DNA from: G963668605 sp963793625
GTDB taxonomy: Bacteria; Acidobacteriota; Terriglobia; Bryobacterales; Bryobacteraceae
NCBI GenBank assembly: GCA_963793625.1
Contig: CAWCAT010000020.1
Location: 496,001-560,000 of the forward strand
Reading direction: 5' to 3'
Length of the DNA: 64,000 nt
How positions within the stretch are numbered: the stretch's first letter is position 1; each line of letters opens with the position of its first letter. This document shows positions 18,479 through 27,294 of the stretch, piece after piece. The notes beneath the pieces were generated by a model. That model was not told the DNA's origin, searched no databases, and saw only the letters and a program-made list of their open reading frames with translations. The position numbers and the translations under genes are program-made.

Positions 18479-19447
18479 TCAGACCGGCTGACACTCGACC
18501 ACGAAATAGCCGGTTGGCTGGCCGGCAGCGATAACTTTCAGTCCGCTTTGATGCGCGAGTTCGCGGAATTCGGCTACGGTGCGGTGCTTGCCTGCGACGA
18601 GCACCATTTCTATGAAAAGGCCTCTGGCCGCCGCGTCCGGGCCTATTCCTTTCAGGACAACGACTCTACCGGTGGGGCGCGCGGCTTCTGCACAGCGGCG
18701 CAGGATAGCAATGGCTTCACGATCGGGCCAGTCGTTCAACACGCCTCGCAACAGATAGAGATCGGCTCCGGCGGGCAGCGGGTCGAAGAAGCTCTGCCCG
18801 ACGGTGGTGACGCGATCCGCAACGCCGGCAGCGCGGAAGGTTTCGGTTGAGCGAGCAACGGTCCTGGGTAGATCGACCAGTGTTCCGTGGATCCAAGGCC
18901 GGGCCTGGAGGATCTGCGCGAGCATTGCTCCGGTACCACCGCCAACGTCAACGACAGTCTGAACTGATTCCCAGCCGCCGGTGAGTGGGAAATCAGGGTC
19001 TGGCAGGCCGTGTCCAGCGGGCCCGATGAGAGTGTCAAAGCTTGCACCGATTTCGGGGTGGACGTCGAGGTCATCCCAGAACGGCATGCCGAAAACCTCG
19101 TGATAGGCGGGGGCTCCGGTGCGGGTATAGCTGAGAAGGGTACCCCAGGCGTGGGCAAAGCGTCCGCCGATGCCATCGAGGTCGAGGCCCAGGAGCTGCG
19201 CTGGGTCGAGCAGTTCGCGGGCTGCTTCGTTCAGTGTGAAGTGGCCGGGCTGCGGTTCCTGAAAGAGGCCTTTACTCACGAGGTGTTCGAGAACTCTTTC
19301 CAGGACGTAGGAGTCGCACTGGGCCGCTGCTGCGAGGTCATCGATTCTGTCAATGCCGGCGGCGATATGATCGGCAATGCGTAGTGTTGCGACAACGCGG
19401 ACGCACCACGGCGTGCATAGATCACTCAACGCTGCCAGGTCAGTCAT
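18479..19447 (-). CDS. SAM-dependent O-methyltransferase (acetylserotonin/hydroxyneurosporene type)
   Basis: 322-residue Methyltransf_2 family enzyme. The N-terminal dimerisation winged helix is residues ~1-90 (VRVVATLRIADHIAAG). SAM motif I is VVDVGGGTGAMLAQIL near 167. The acidic loop LVDLPRTV and the C-terminal KHRTVAEFRELAHQSGLKVI are typical. The catalytic His normally found in LHDW is Asn here (GVLNDWPD), so classical base catalysis is in doubt. Its start abuts the DUF2277 stop directly. The substrate cannot be told from sequence. Confidence 0.82.
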   Translation of the reverse strand: MTDLAALSDLCTPWCVRVVATLRIADHIAAGIDRIDDLAAAAQCDSYVLERVLEHLVSKGLFQEPQPGHFTLNEAARELLDPAQLLGLDLDGIGGRFAHAWGTLLSYTRTGAPAYHEVFGMPFWDDLDVHPEIGASFDTLIGPAGHGLPDPDFPLTGGWESVQTVVDVGGGTGAMLAQILQARPWIHGTLVDLPRTVARSTETFRAAGVADRVTTVGQSFFDPLPAGADLYLLRGVLNDWPDREAIAILRRCAEAARPTGRVVVLKGIGPDAAARGLFIEMVLVAGKHRTVAEFRELAHQSGLKVIAAGQPTGYFVVECQPV

Positions 19448-19717
19448 TCAGGTACTGAACCTCTCTGCCGCGCGAGCTTTGGCTTTCTCGGCCTCTTCTT
19501 CGCGATTCTTCGGCGGTGTGTTGGTTTCGAGCGAAGTAAGAAGGCGAGTCGAGATACCGGCAATTTCATCAACTGCGGCCGAGAAGGCTGCTTCATTGGC
19601 CTTCGATGGTTTGTTGAAGCCGCTGATTTTCCGCACGAACTGGAGCGAAGCAGCTCGAATCTCTTCGACCGTTACAGGCGGATCAAAGTTGTATAGGTTC
19701 TTAATATTCCTGCACAT
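19448..19717 (-). CDS. DUF2277 family protein
   Basis: 89-residue conserved protein of unknown function. MCRNIKNLYNFDPPVTVEEI and AASLQFVRKISGFNKPSKAN are the family hallmark, with a charged C-terminal helix (REEEAEKAKARAAERF). The length is normal. It is first gene of a three-gene minus-strand operon and is divergent from the VOC-family gene 66 bases away. Confidence 0.85.
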   Translation of the reverse strand: MCRNIKNLYNFDPPVTVEEIRAASLQFVRKISGFNKPSKANEAAFSAAVDEIAGISTRLLTSLETNTPPKNREEEAEKAKARAAERFST

Positions 19718-19783
19718 GCACTTTCCCTCAAGGTATCAGAACGGGTTTCGCCGTGGTGGATAATCGTAGGAAAGGAGTGCACT

Positions 19784-20194
19784 GTGCAACTGAATCCATA
19801 TCTCATGTTCAACGGTGACTGTGAAGAAGCATTCAAGTTCTATGAACAGTGTCTGGGCGGAGAGATCGTAGCAATGTTCACGCACGAGGGGTCGCCCATG
19901 GCGGACAACGTGCCGACCGACTGGCGCAAAAAAATCATGCATGCCCGCCTGGTTGTGGGCGATCAGGTTTTGATGGGCTCGGATGCCCCACCCGCGTACC
20001 GGGAGGAGCCAAAGGGCTTTTCAGTTTCGATTGGGGTCACGGATCCAGCCGAGGCTGAGCGCATTTTTCAGGCATTGGCAGAGCGCGGGCAAGTGAAGAT
20101 GCCGATCCAGCAGACTTTCTGGGCGGTCCGGTTCGGCATGCTTGTCGATCGATTTGGCATACCGTGGATGATCAATTGCGAGAAAGCGGCATAG
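19784..20194 (+). CDS. VOC-family protein (PhnB/3-demethylubiquinone-9 methyltransferase-like)
   Basis: 136-residue glyoxalase/bleomycin-fold protein. LNPYLMFNGDCEEAFKFYEQ with CLGGEIVAMFTHEGSP, then VLMGSDAPP, then FWAVRFGMLVDRFGIPWMIN form the PhnB-like subfamily pattern of one beta-alpha-beta-beta-beta pair. The start is GTG at 19784, supported by AAAGGAG 8 bases upstream. Members are often metal-free binding proteins. The substrate is unknown. Confidence 0.85.
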   Translation: MQLNPYLMFNGDCEEAFKFYEQCLGGEIVAMFTHEGSPMADNVPTDWRKKIMHARLVVGDQVLMGSDAPPAYREEPKGFSVSIGVTDPAEAERIFQALAERGQVKMPIQQTFWAVRFGMLVDRFGIPWMINCEKAA

Positions 20195-20210
20195 CCGTTT
20201 GCGCCTCGCT

Positions 20211-20246
20211 CTCGTGCTTCGGCCGCGCTCCGCGGTCGAAGCGCGA
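20211..20246. terminator. Hairpin downstream of the VOC gene
   Basis: CTCGTGCTTCGGCCGCG pairs with CGCGGTCGAAGCGCGAG, giving a GC-rich stem with one mismatch and a small loop. No clear U-run follows, so termination strength is uncertain. Confidence 0.4.
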
Positions 20247-20278
20247 GTAGCAGTTACACGAATAGAACGGGGTTAGAG

Positions 20279-21994
20279 ATGATTTCACGCAGAGATTTTC
20301 TGGCCAGCACCAGCGCACTTTCGTATGGACGTGTCATGGGCGCCAATAATCGAGTTCAGGTCGGCCTGCTGGGCTCGGGCGGCCGTGGAACATATGTGGC
20401 GCGCCATGCGAAGGAGTTCGGCAACGCGGACATAGTGGCGGTGGCAGATATTTACGAACCGCGCATTGACAATGCCAGGCGCGTACTGAATCCTGGCGCG
20501 GCGGTGTTCCGCGATTTTCGCGCGCTGCTGGATCGCAAAGATATTGACGCGGTCGTCATCGGTTCACCCGATCACTGGCACGTGCCCATGACCACTGCGG
20601 CCGTGCAGGCTGGCAAGGATGTCTATGTGGAGAAGCCGCTGACGCACTCCGTGGAAGAGGGTCGTGCGGTGATCGATGCCGTGCGCAAGAGCGGCAGGAT
20701 CGTGCAGACCGGTTATCAGCAGCGCAGCTATCCGCACTTTCAACAAGCTCGGGAGTTGATCCGAACCGGAATGATCGGACGTGTTACGCAGGTTTTAACA
20801 TGGTGGAATCAGAGTTTCACGGGCAAGACGGCACGACCGGTTGACGCGTCGCAACTCAACTGGCAGCAGTTCCTGGGGAATGCCTGCCCTCGCGAATTCG
20901 AGGCGTGGCGCTACACCGATTGGCGCTGGTTCTGGGACTACGGCGGGGGTACACTGACAGACCTGTTCTCCCATTGGATTGATACAGTGCACTGGGTGAT
21001 GGACGACAGCGTCCCTGTGGAAGTGCGCGGGCAAGGTTCCAAGTTCGTGATCGACTGGTTTGAGACGCCCGACACCGTGAACCTCTCATTGCTTTACCCG
21101 AAGAAGTTCCAAGTCTCATACGTCAGCACCATGGTCACCAAAATGGAGGACGGCGGGATCGTGTTTCGTGGGACCGGCGGAAGTCTGCGGCTCACCCGGC
21201 CGTCGTTTCAGATCTACCCCGAAAACGGCGTGTTCGATGCGAACACCCACATGCCGGCTGTCTCGCTGAATGTTCCTTCAAAGCGGGAAGGCACTATCGA
21301 TCACGTGCTGAACTGGTTGGACTGTGTACGTTCACGCAAGGAGCCGAATGCGCCGGTGGAAAGCGCGGTGGACTCCGCCAACGCTGCACACTGGGGCAAT
21401 GAGGCCATTCGCAGCGGACGAGCGCTGACGCTGCCTGGGCCAAAGAGCGATTGGCGACCGCTGTTCAACGGGCGCGATCTGGAAGGCTGGGTGGAGGACA
21501 CGAAGGGTATCTGGAGTGTGCGCGAGCAGATGATCGTTGGTAAACACAGCGGTCAGAAGTGGAATGACTTCCTGAGAACGAAGCAGGATTTTGAAGACTT
21601 CGAATTCTCAGTGGAGTTCCGGCTGCTCAACGGCGTGGGCAACAGCGGCATTCAGTTTCGCAGCATTACGGCGGTGCAGGAACACGAGCTATTCGGGTAT
21701 CAGGCCGACATCGGCGAAAAGTACTGGGGTTGCCTTTATGACGAGTCACGGCGAAAACGCGTACTGGTGCAGGCGCCCGCTGCGGCGATCGCAAAGGTCG
21801 ATAAGAACGGGTGGCACAGCTATGTCGTGCGCGCCGTGGGCAACCACATCACGCTGACATTAGATGGCATGCGCACAGTGGATTACACCGAGAGTGAACC
21901 GGGCATATTAAAACGCGGCATCATCGGGCTTCAGGTGCACTCCGGTCCGGGCATCGAGGTGTGGTTCCGCGACATCAAAATTCGGGAGTTATGA
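20279..21994 (+). CDS. Gfo/Idh/MocA oxidoreductase fused to DUF1080 domain
   Basis: 571 residues. The Tat-like leader ISRRDFLAS suggests export. The NAD(P)-binding oxidoreductase domain (~25-380) contains VGLLGSGGRGTYVARHAKEF, EKPLTHSVEEG (the catalytic Lys region) and FWDYGGGTLTDLFSHWIDTV. Residues ~385-571 are a DUF1080/3-keto-disaccharide hydrolase domain (FNGRDLEGW, NGVGNSGIQFRS, VHSGPGIEVWFRDI). In many bacteria these two are separate neighbouring genes for 3-keto-sugar chemistry. The fusion would oxidise or reduce and then cleave or bind in one polypeptide. The ATG follows a spaced GGGG-type RBS. Confidence 0.88.
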   Translation: MISRRDFLASTSALSYGRVMGANNRVQVGLLGSGGRGTYVARHAKEFGNADIVAVADIYEPRIDNARRVLNPGAAVFRDFRALLDRKDIDAVVIGSPDHWHVPMTTAAVQAGKDVYVEKPLTHSVEEGRAVIDAVRKSGRIVQTGYQQRSYPHFQQARELIRTGMIGRVTQVLTWWNQSFTGKTARPVDASQLNWQQFLGNACPREFEAWRYTDWRWFWDYGGGTLTDLFSHWIDTVHWVMDDSVPVEVRGQGSKFVIDWFETPDTVNLSLLYPKKFQVSYVSTMVTKMEDGGIVFRGTGGSLRLTRPSFQIYPENGVFDANTHMPAVSLNVPSKREGTIDHVLNWLDCVRSRKEPNAPVESAVDSANAAHWGNEAIRSGRALTLPGPKSDWRPLFNGRDLEGWVEDTKGIWSVREQMIVGKHSGQKWNDFLRTKQDFEDFEFSVEFRLLNGVGNSGIQFRSITAVQEHELFGYQADIGEKYWGCLYDESRRKRVLVQAPAAAIAKVDKNGWHSYVVRAVGNHITLTLDGMRTVDYTESEPGILKRGIIGLQVHSGPGIEVWFRDIKIREL

Positions 21995-22807
21995 ATTCGG
22001 TTCGAGCCTGACGGTATCGCCACGGCGCACGTGTCCACCCTGCAATACAGAGGCGTAAACGCCAACGTTAGCTTGATTGTGCCTGGCCGCGGTGCGCAGG
22101 ATACCCGTATCTGCCGGAAGGTCGCCTTGCGGGAGCGTAGTCATCACGCACCGTGGGCACGGACCATTGATGCTCAGGCGAACGGAATCGCCGATCGCGA
22201 GCGTATGCCCGATCCACGAGTTCTCCACGAAGTCCTGCGTGTCAGTCGGGATCTGTACCACCATGTTTGGTCGAAAGCGGCGAGCTTCGAACCGTCCCTG
22301 CGGGTACAGCGCTCGTAGCCGATCGAGCGTGGCCGTGGTCAACAGATGCACCACTGCAGCATCAAAGAATGTACCCTCAGGCAAGCCGAAATCGGTGACG
22401 GTGTCGCGATGGTCGAGGCCTTCGATATCGGGCCAGTACTCCTCCGCGTCCGCGCCTTTTCGGCCTTGCGCCGCAGCAAGGGTTACCTCACGCTGGAGTA
22501 CTTTTGAGAGGATCTGGTTGAGGTCCGGTTGCTCACTCTGAACGATGTTGCCATCCGGCAGAGTGATGCGGAGCGGTGGCAGGTTCTCGCCGAGTTTGGG
22601 TGCATCGGCAAACGCTGATCGGAAGTTGAACAAACCGGGCCATTTTCGAGGATTTTTGGCGCTTGCAACCTTTCCATCGGAGCTATCGAGGAACGCGTAA
22701 GCACGATCTCCCAAGAGTCCGCCCGTGGTGACCTCGGCAGCATTCAGTTCTTCTCCCATTGTAGATTTGACTGGATACCGCCATAGAGAAACGATTGTAC
22801 CTGTCAT
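21989..22807 (-). CDS. MOSC domain protein with N-terminal MOSC_N beta barrel
   Basis: 272 residues. GTIVSLWRYPVKSTMGEELN and GLLGDRAYAFLD form the N-terminal barrel. The C-terminal MOSC domain contains FRPNMVVQIP and NGPCPRCVMTTLPQGDLP, whose first or second Cys would be the molybdenum ligand. Such proteins act as mARC/YcbX-like reductases of N-hydroxylated compounds, or as sulfur carriers. No ferredoxin domain is attached. It overlaps the end of the convergent Gfo/Idh gene by 6 bases. Confidence 0.85.
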   Translation of the reverse strand: MTGTIVSLWRYPVKSTMGEELNAAEVTTGGLLGDRAYAFLDSSDGKVASAKNPRKWPGLFNFRSAFADAPKLGENLPPLRITLPDGNIVQSEQPDLNQILSKVLQREVTLAAAQGRKGADAEEYWPDIEGLDHRDTVTDFGLPEGTFFDAAVVHLLTTATLDRLRALYPQGRFEARRFRPNMVVQIPTDTQDFVENSWIGHTLAIGDSVRLSINGPCPRCVMTTLPQGDLPADTGILRTAARHNQANVGVYASVLQGGHVRRGDTVRLEPNS

Positions 22808-22856
22808 GGTGTGCGCCTCCGTTCTTTAGACGAGGACAGACTTCACCGCGACTCAC

Positions 22857-22920
22857 CTTCTAATTTATTAGTTGACGATCATTTCGAAGTCTGATAAACA
22901 TGGTCTAGCGAACTTCTAAT
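22857..22920 (+). promoter_or_regulatory. Promoter and candidate BlaI operator
   Basis: TTGACG at 22872-22877 and TAAACA at 22895-22900 are 17 bases apart, a plausible sigma-70 promoter for the regulator/peptidase pair. Inverted arms CTAAT-TT-ATTAG (22860-22871) touch the -35 box. The octamer CTTCTAAT occurs at 22857-22864 and again at 22913-22920. Repressor binding there would block the promoter, as in bla-type autoregulation. The site assignment is inferred. Confidence 0.45.
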
Positions 22921-22941
22921 TCTTTAAAAGGTGGCCACGAT

Positions 22942-23319
22942 TTGGCTCGAAAAAAATCATCGACACTGACCGACGCGGAATTGCGGCTCATGGAAGTTCT
23001 ATGGAGCAAGGGGTCAGCAACTACCGCGGACGTCCTCGAAGCGCTGCCCGGAGATGAGCAACTCGCGTACACTACGGTCCTGACGACGCTCCGCATCCTG
23101 GAGGATAAGGGCTATCTGCGTCACACGAAAGAAGGCAAAGCGTTCGTGTACCACACGGTTATCGATCGAAAGTCAGCAAGTCGAAGCGCGCTGTATCAGC
23201 TTGTGAGCAAATTCTTTCAGAACTCGCCGGAACTGCTCGTCAGCAACCTGATCGCCGATGAAGCGCTGAGCCCGAAACATCTGCGCCGTCTCAAGAAAAT
23301 GATCGAAGAAAGCGAGTGA
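22942..23319 (+). CDS. BlaI/MecI/CopY family transcriptional repressor
   Basis: 125 residues. Winged-helix N-terminus LTDAELRLMEVLWSKGSATT followed by AYTTVLTTLRILEDKGYLRH, then the dimerisation and cleavage region (KAFVYHTVIDR…). The start is TTG at 22942 after AAAGGTGG. The gene sits 4 bases before a BlaR1-type peptidase gene, the standard pairing in which the peptidase inactivates the repressor on signal. Confidence 0.9.
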   Translation: MARKKSSTLTDAELRLMEVLWSKGSATTADVLEALPGDEQLAYTTVLTTLRILEDKGYLRHTKEGKAFVYHTVIDRKSASRSALYQLVSKFFQNSPELLVSNLIADEALSPKHLRRLKKMIEESE

Positions 23320-23323
23320 TGCA

Positions 23324-25501
23324 ATGCAATTTCTCGAATCTATAATTTTTGGTGTGGCACTCGGAATCGTGCTCGTCATTTTTATTTCGATTGTTTTGAA
23401 GCTGGTGGGCCCGCTCAATGCGGCAACTCGCAGCATGGTCTGGGCTGCAACGCTTGCGGCACTGCCGCTGCTACCGGTGTTGCACTTTGCAGGGCATGTC
23501 CAGGCGCCGGTGGCTGCCGCCCAAACACCAGCCGCTGTGTCAACACCCGCGCCCTTGAGGGCCGAAGCTCCTCGCGCGACCGTCGCTCCCATGCCCATCG
23601 AGAACACGAGAGTTTCCAAACCATGGATGGACATGCGCGTGCCCGGCGAACTGCCTTTCATGGCGCTCATCATGTACGTCGGGATCGTTGTCCTGCTGCT
23701 TCTCAGGCTGATGCTCAGCTACGTTCGAGTTCGCCGACTGCGCAGCCAGAGCCAACCTGCTCCCGATGCAGTTGCTATCCGATTACGGCACTGGCTTGCG
23801 CGTTGTCCAACCGAGCGGACCGTGGAACTGCGGCTGTGCGATAAGGCTCAATCCCCGTTTGTTATCGGTTTTAGACAGCCCATGATTGTGATGCCGTCAG
23901 CACTTGTGCTCGAGCTGAGCGAGGAGGAGTTCGACGATCTGGGTGTCCATGAACTCGCGCACATCCGGCGTTATGACGATTGGATTAATCTGTTTCAACA
24001 CATTCTGCAGGCAATTCTATTTTTCCATCCGGCGGTCTACTGGGCTGGACGCAAACTGAATTTTGAGCGCGAGGTTGCTTGCGACGATTGGGTACTCTCG
24101 ACCAATGGACCGAAGTCCTACGCAAGATGTCTTACCAAGGTTGTGGAGCTACGGCGCTGCCATCGAGGCATGGTCTTGTCGAGCGGCGCCTTCTTTCGGA
24201 AGCGCCAGATCCTGCGGCGTGTGGAAATGCTGCTGGACAAAACGCGGAACGCCGCAACTGGCGTGTCAGGCCTAACGGTTGCCACCGTGCTGATTGTGCT
24301 TGTTGGTTTCACAATGCAGGTTGCGGAGATGCCGTCGGGCATAAGCATCAGCCGCGATGATGATGGTTCCCGGGTGAAGGCAAGATGGAAGGACGAGAAT
24401 CGGGATTTGCGGGTCAACATCAGTGGCGACATTTCGTTTTCACCAGATGATCGGTCTATCGCCGCGCTTTCTCCTTCGGGCCATTTCGAATTTGAAGAAG
24501 TGAAGGGATGGTCGCGCCGCCGCATTGAAGTTCGCCCATCGCCTTCAGGTGCACCTGAGGAGAAGTACTTCGTCAACGGCCGGCAGCGCCCGCTGGACGA
24601 AACAGGCCGCGCCTGGGCTGCCGCAACCTACCCAAAACTGGTTCGTGAACTCGGGATCGATCTCGATCGTCGAGTGGGGAGAATTCTGGATGCGCGCGGT
24701 GTCGCGGGCGTGCTTGAAGAGATCGATCTTATTCGCTCGAATGACGTGAAGCGCAGATACCTGACCCGGCTTGTAAAACACTCCGCGCTCACCACTGAGG
24801 ACCTTCAACGTATTGCGACGTCCGCGAGGATGATCCCATCCGATCATGACAAGGCGGAGTTTCTGCTTGCGAACATCCGCCGCTTCGCCACCGATCCGTT
24901 GCGCAGCAGCTACTTTCAAGCAGTGGATTCGATCCGTTCCGACCACGACCGGCGGCGCGTGCTGATTGAAGTACTTAATGCCGACGGACACTCGCAAGAA
25001 ACCGCCAGTTTTGTTGGACGGTCTGTGAAGTCGATGGGCTCCGACCATGAGAAATCAGAAGTGCTGCTGGCCATCCCGCCGGTATCCGAGGAGGCTCGCT
25101 GTGCTTTGCTCAAGGCGGCGCGCAGCATTCAGTCCGACAATGACAGGGCGCGGGTGCTGCTCAGATCAAGTTATCTGGAATCCTCTCCGTGCCGCGACGC
25201 GTTTTTCGCGGTGGTGAACCAGATTCAATCTGATCACGATCGCCAGAGCGTATTGAAGGATGTAATTCAACGGAACACCGACAAAGCGGTGCTATTGCAG
25301 GTTGTCAACAGCGCTTCCCACTTATCTTCCGATCACAGCAAAGCGGAAGTTCTGATTGCAGCTGCGAAGGTTTCGGGCGAGCCTGAGGTGCGATCGGCTG
25401 TGCAGCGAGCATCCGCGAGAATTACATCCGACAGCGATTATCGACGTGTTGCCGGTGTGCTGTTTCCTGGCAGCCCAGAACGAGAAAAACGCGACCGCTA
25501 G
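23324..25501 (+). CDS. BlaR1-type M56 peptidase with C-terminal SDHD repeats
   Basis: 725-residue membrane metallopeptidase that would inactivate the upstream BlaI repressor. TM helices lie near 5-30, 35-55, 105-130 and 315-335. Zinc motif HELAH is at 209-213, with downstream ligand region NFEREVACDDWVL at ~246-258. There is no penicillin-binding sensor domain. Instead, after the fourth TM, residues ~340-480 form a domain with predicted beta strands. Residues ~500-720 form seven alpha-helical repeats, each centred on a (P/R/G/Q/S/T)SDHD(R/K)xxVL motif about 33-37 residues apart. The repeats may sense the signal. Convergent overlap of 4 bases with the next gene. Confidence 0.88.
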   Translation: MQFLESIIFGVALGIVLVIFISIVLKLVGPLNAATRSMVWAATLAALPLLPVLHFAGHVQAPVAAAQTPAAVSTPAPLRAEAPRATVAPMPIENTRVSKPWMDMRVPGELPFMALIMYVGIVVLLLLRLMLSYVRVRRLRSQSQPAPDAVAIRLRHWLARCPTERTVELRLCDKAQSPFVIGFRQPMIVMPSALVLELSEEEFDDLGVHELAHIRRYDDWINLFQHILQAILFFHPAVYWAGRKLNFEREVACDDWVLSTNGPKSYARCLTKVVELRRCHRGMVLSSGAFFRKRQILRRVEMLLDKTRNAATGVSGLTVATVLIVLVGFTMQVAEMPSGISISRDDDGSRVKARWKDENRDLRVNISGDISFSPDDRSIAALSPSGHFEFEEVKGWSRRRIEVRPSPSGAPEEKYFVNGRQRPLDETGRAWAAATYPKLVRELGIDLDRRVGRILDARGVAGVLEEIDLIRSNDVKRRYLTRLVKHSALTTEDLQRIATSARMIPSDHDKAEFLLANIRRFATDPLRSSYFQAVDSIRSDHDRRRVLIEVLNADGHSQETASFVGRSVKSMGSDHEKSEVLLAIPPVSEEARCALLKAARSIQSDNDRARVLLRSSYLESSPCRDAFFAVVNQIQSDHDRQSVLKDVIQRNTDKAVLLQVVNSASHLSSDHSKAEVLIAAAKVSGEPEVRSAVQRASARITSDSDYRRVAGVLFPGSPEREKRDR
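24830..25480 (+). repeat. Seven coding repeats of the SDHDxxxVL type
   Basis: Protein-level repeats inside the M56 peptidase: PSDHDKAEFLL, RSDHDRRRVLI, GSDHEKSEVLL, QSDNDRARVLL, QSDHDRQSVLK, SSDHSKAEVLI, TSDSDYRRVAG. Spacing is 33-37 residues. DNA identity is modest, so the array is old. Confidence 0.8.
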
Positions 25502-26793
25502 CGTTGTTTACGGGGCGGCAACTGTCCAAGTGTCGCCTTTGGCAGCTTTGCGACGATGCTCACCTGCGTTCCGACCAGGTCCGCTATATCGTATCTGACC
25601 GCGAAGCCCAGCACGACCGCGGCTTCATTCGAATTGAGGCCATGCTCGGTCTCAAGGTAGCGGGCCATTCCGGTGGTCGCGCGCCGTAGCGCTTCCTCAA
25701 GAGATCCGCCGATGCCGATTGCCATCCAGTATTCGCCATCGTCCGCGTAGGGCATACCCATCGAATGTCCGCGAATCAGATCCACGGTAAACTCAAAGTC
25801 CATCGAAGTTTCGAGGGCATCGCCCGTGAGCTCGCCATCACCCTGTGCAGCGTGTCCGTCACCAACAAGGAGCAGCGCCCCGGGTTGGAATACTGGCAGG
25901 TAGACGACGGTCCCCTCGCGGATGCGGTTGTAATCCATGTTGCCCCCGAAGCGTCCCGAGTCGCGGGTGCTCACAACTTCCAGGCCCGGAGGTGCGACAG
26001 CGACGCACCCGAGCATCGGCTCGATGGGCACACGAAAGTTTTTCAGCGCCTCGGTCGCGTTCGCCAGCGACGCTGTCTTGTTTGTGGCGTCGAGCCTCCA
26101 CCGGCCACTGAAGCCTTGTGCGCGTTTCAGGTTCGCTGTGTAGTCGGGCGTGACCGCACTCGAGACGATCCCGGTGCCACTCTGAGCCCAGTCACGATTG
26201 GTCTGTACACGCTTCAACCGCACCACAAGCGTGTCGCCCGCGAGCGCACCTTCCACATAGAAAGGGCCGGTAAGTGGATTACCGCCTCGCGATCGCCGCA
26301 CACCCGCTGAATCAGTACCGCCTGCATCCACGCTCCACGTGCGCACCGTGTCGCCGGGACTGATTCGAAGCACTGGTGGTTTTTCGGGGGAGAAGTAGCG
26401 CTGGAACTCCGTTGGGGAGAACTCGTGTGTGCGGGCTTGCGCTGGTCGCGGCAGATCGCGCTCAGCAGTCCAGGTGTAAGGGAGACCATCAGGCGACTTG
26501 GCAGTTCCGGATAGACGTCCGCTTTCGAGCTTCCCTGTTAGGATCGCCTCAACCTTGCCATTCTGCATCCACTCTAAATCGACAACCAAACCGTTGATGC
26601 TTCCCTTGATAACGGCGTCCCCCGCCTTACCCATTAGCTTTCCGTCGGAAACACTCAGCTGCACACGTGTGGCCATGACGCGCTCCCGTTGCTGTTCGAT
26701 TACGAAGGTCCAGTCACCCGCGATGTTCGGGGCCGCGGTCTGCGAGAAGCAGGCCGAGGAAATGAGAAGTAGCGCACAAATGGAAAGTCGCAT
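25498..26793 (-). CDS. Acetamidase/formamidase family protein, secreted
   Basis: 431 residues with signal peptide (LSICALLLISSACFSQ). Residues ~22-115 form a beta-rich N-terminal domain. Residues ~125-420 match the acetamidase/formamidase (FmdA_AmdA) fold: SPGDTVRTWSVDAGGTDSAG, NPLTGPFYVEGALAGDTLVV, MLGCVAVAPP, GGNMDYNRIREGT, GDGHAAQGDGEL and MPYADDGEYWMAIG are family blocks. It would hydrolyse short amides in the periplasm. The natural substrate is not certain. A stop-to-stop overlap with the M56 gene separates two convergent units. Confidence 0.85.
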   Translation of the reverse strand: MRLSICALLLISSACFSQTAAPNIAGDWTFVIEQQRERVMATRVQLSVSDGKLMGKAGDAVIKGSINGLVVDLEWMQNGKVEAILTGKLESGRLSGTAKSPDGLPYTWTAERDLPRPAQARTHEFSPTEFQRYFSPEKPPVLRISPGDTVRTWSVDAGGTDSAGVRRSRGGNPLTGPFYVEGALAGDTLVVRLKRVQTNRDWAQSGTGIVSSAVTPDYTANLKRAQGFSGRWRLDATNKTASLANATEALKNFRVPIEPMLGCVAVAPPGLEVVSTRDSGRFGGNMDYNRIREGTVVYLPVFQPGALLLVGDGHAAQGDGELTGDALETSMDFEFTVDLIRGHSMGMPYADDGEYWMAIGIGGSLEEALRRATTGMARYLETEHGLNSNEAAVVLGFAVRYDIADLVGTQVSIVAKLPKATLGQLPPRKQR

Positions 26794-26833
26794 TCATAGT
26801 AGTACGGTGTGAACCCAGAAAAGTTCCAGAGGT

Positions 26834-27003
26834 TCAGGGACGCACGATGGCGGCGATATCTTTGCTTTCCAAAATCCGCTTTGGCGCGCCGTGCCTTACG
26901 AAGCTAGCATGGCCTGGCCAAGCTGTGTCCGGGGAAGATGCGGCGAAACAAGGGAAGAATCGGCTTGAGCATCCGCGCCCACATGAGTTCGAATATGAGA
27001 ACG
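26834..27003 (-). pseudogene. C-terminal remnant of an NAD-dependent epimerase-like protein
   Basis: Reading across two frames gives LIFELMWARMLKPILPLFRR then IFPG, a short TQLGQAMLA, and RHGAPKRILESKDIAAIVRP ending in TGA at 26834-26836. This is the characteristic tail of a family of small NAD-dependent epimerase/oxidoreductase proteins. The Rossmann domain is absent. It directly follows a TetR remnant on the same strand. Confidence 0.5.
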
Positions 27004-27004
27004 T

Positions 27005-27294
27005 TCATACGCTACTTTGCGGCAATTCCGTTCCAAAACACTTTGAATCCCAAGGTTTGATATCTACGCCCGCTGTCAGCGGGTAGTCATGCAGGATGTG
27101 ATCGGCTATAGCCTGTTTGGCCATGCTCTGAATCTCGGCAAAGGGGCATAGCCGGCGGCCTTGGACTCTTCCGTCAGGCTGTCGGATACGCGCAACTGGT
27201 TCATCACTTTGCGCTGCTCGGGATTTCCTAGACCCCAGGTCACATAGCTATTCCAGATATGCTGCAGAGCAGCGAACCAGTAGAATGGCAGCAT
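27005..27294 (-). pseudogene. C-terminal remnant of a TetR/AcrR-family regulator
   Basis: PFYWFAALQHIWNSYVTWGL, then NPEQRKVMNQLRVSDSLTEE and AGYAPF, resembles the ligand-binding half of TetR regulators. A frameshift near 27165 is needed to continue as EIQSMAKQAIADHIL to a TGA at 27005-27007. The DNA-binding half is missing, and the remnant is cut exactly where the pyruvyl transferase gene starts on the other strand. Confidence 0.55.

Noticed and set aside
26847..27086. 79-residue plus-strand reading frame in the 26.8-27.1 kb gap
   Set aside because: The minus strand encodes recognisable epimerase and TetR tails, so this is a shadow.
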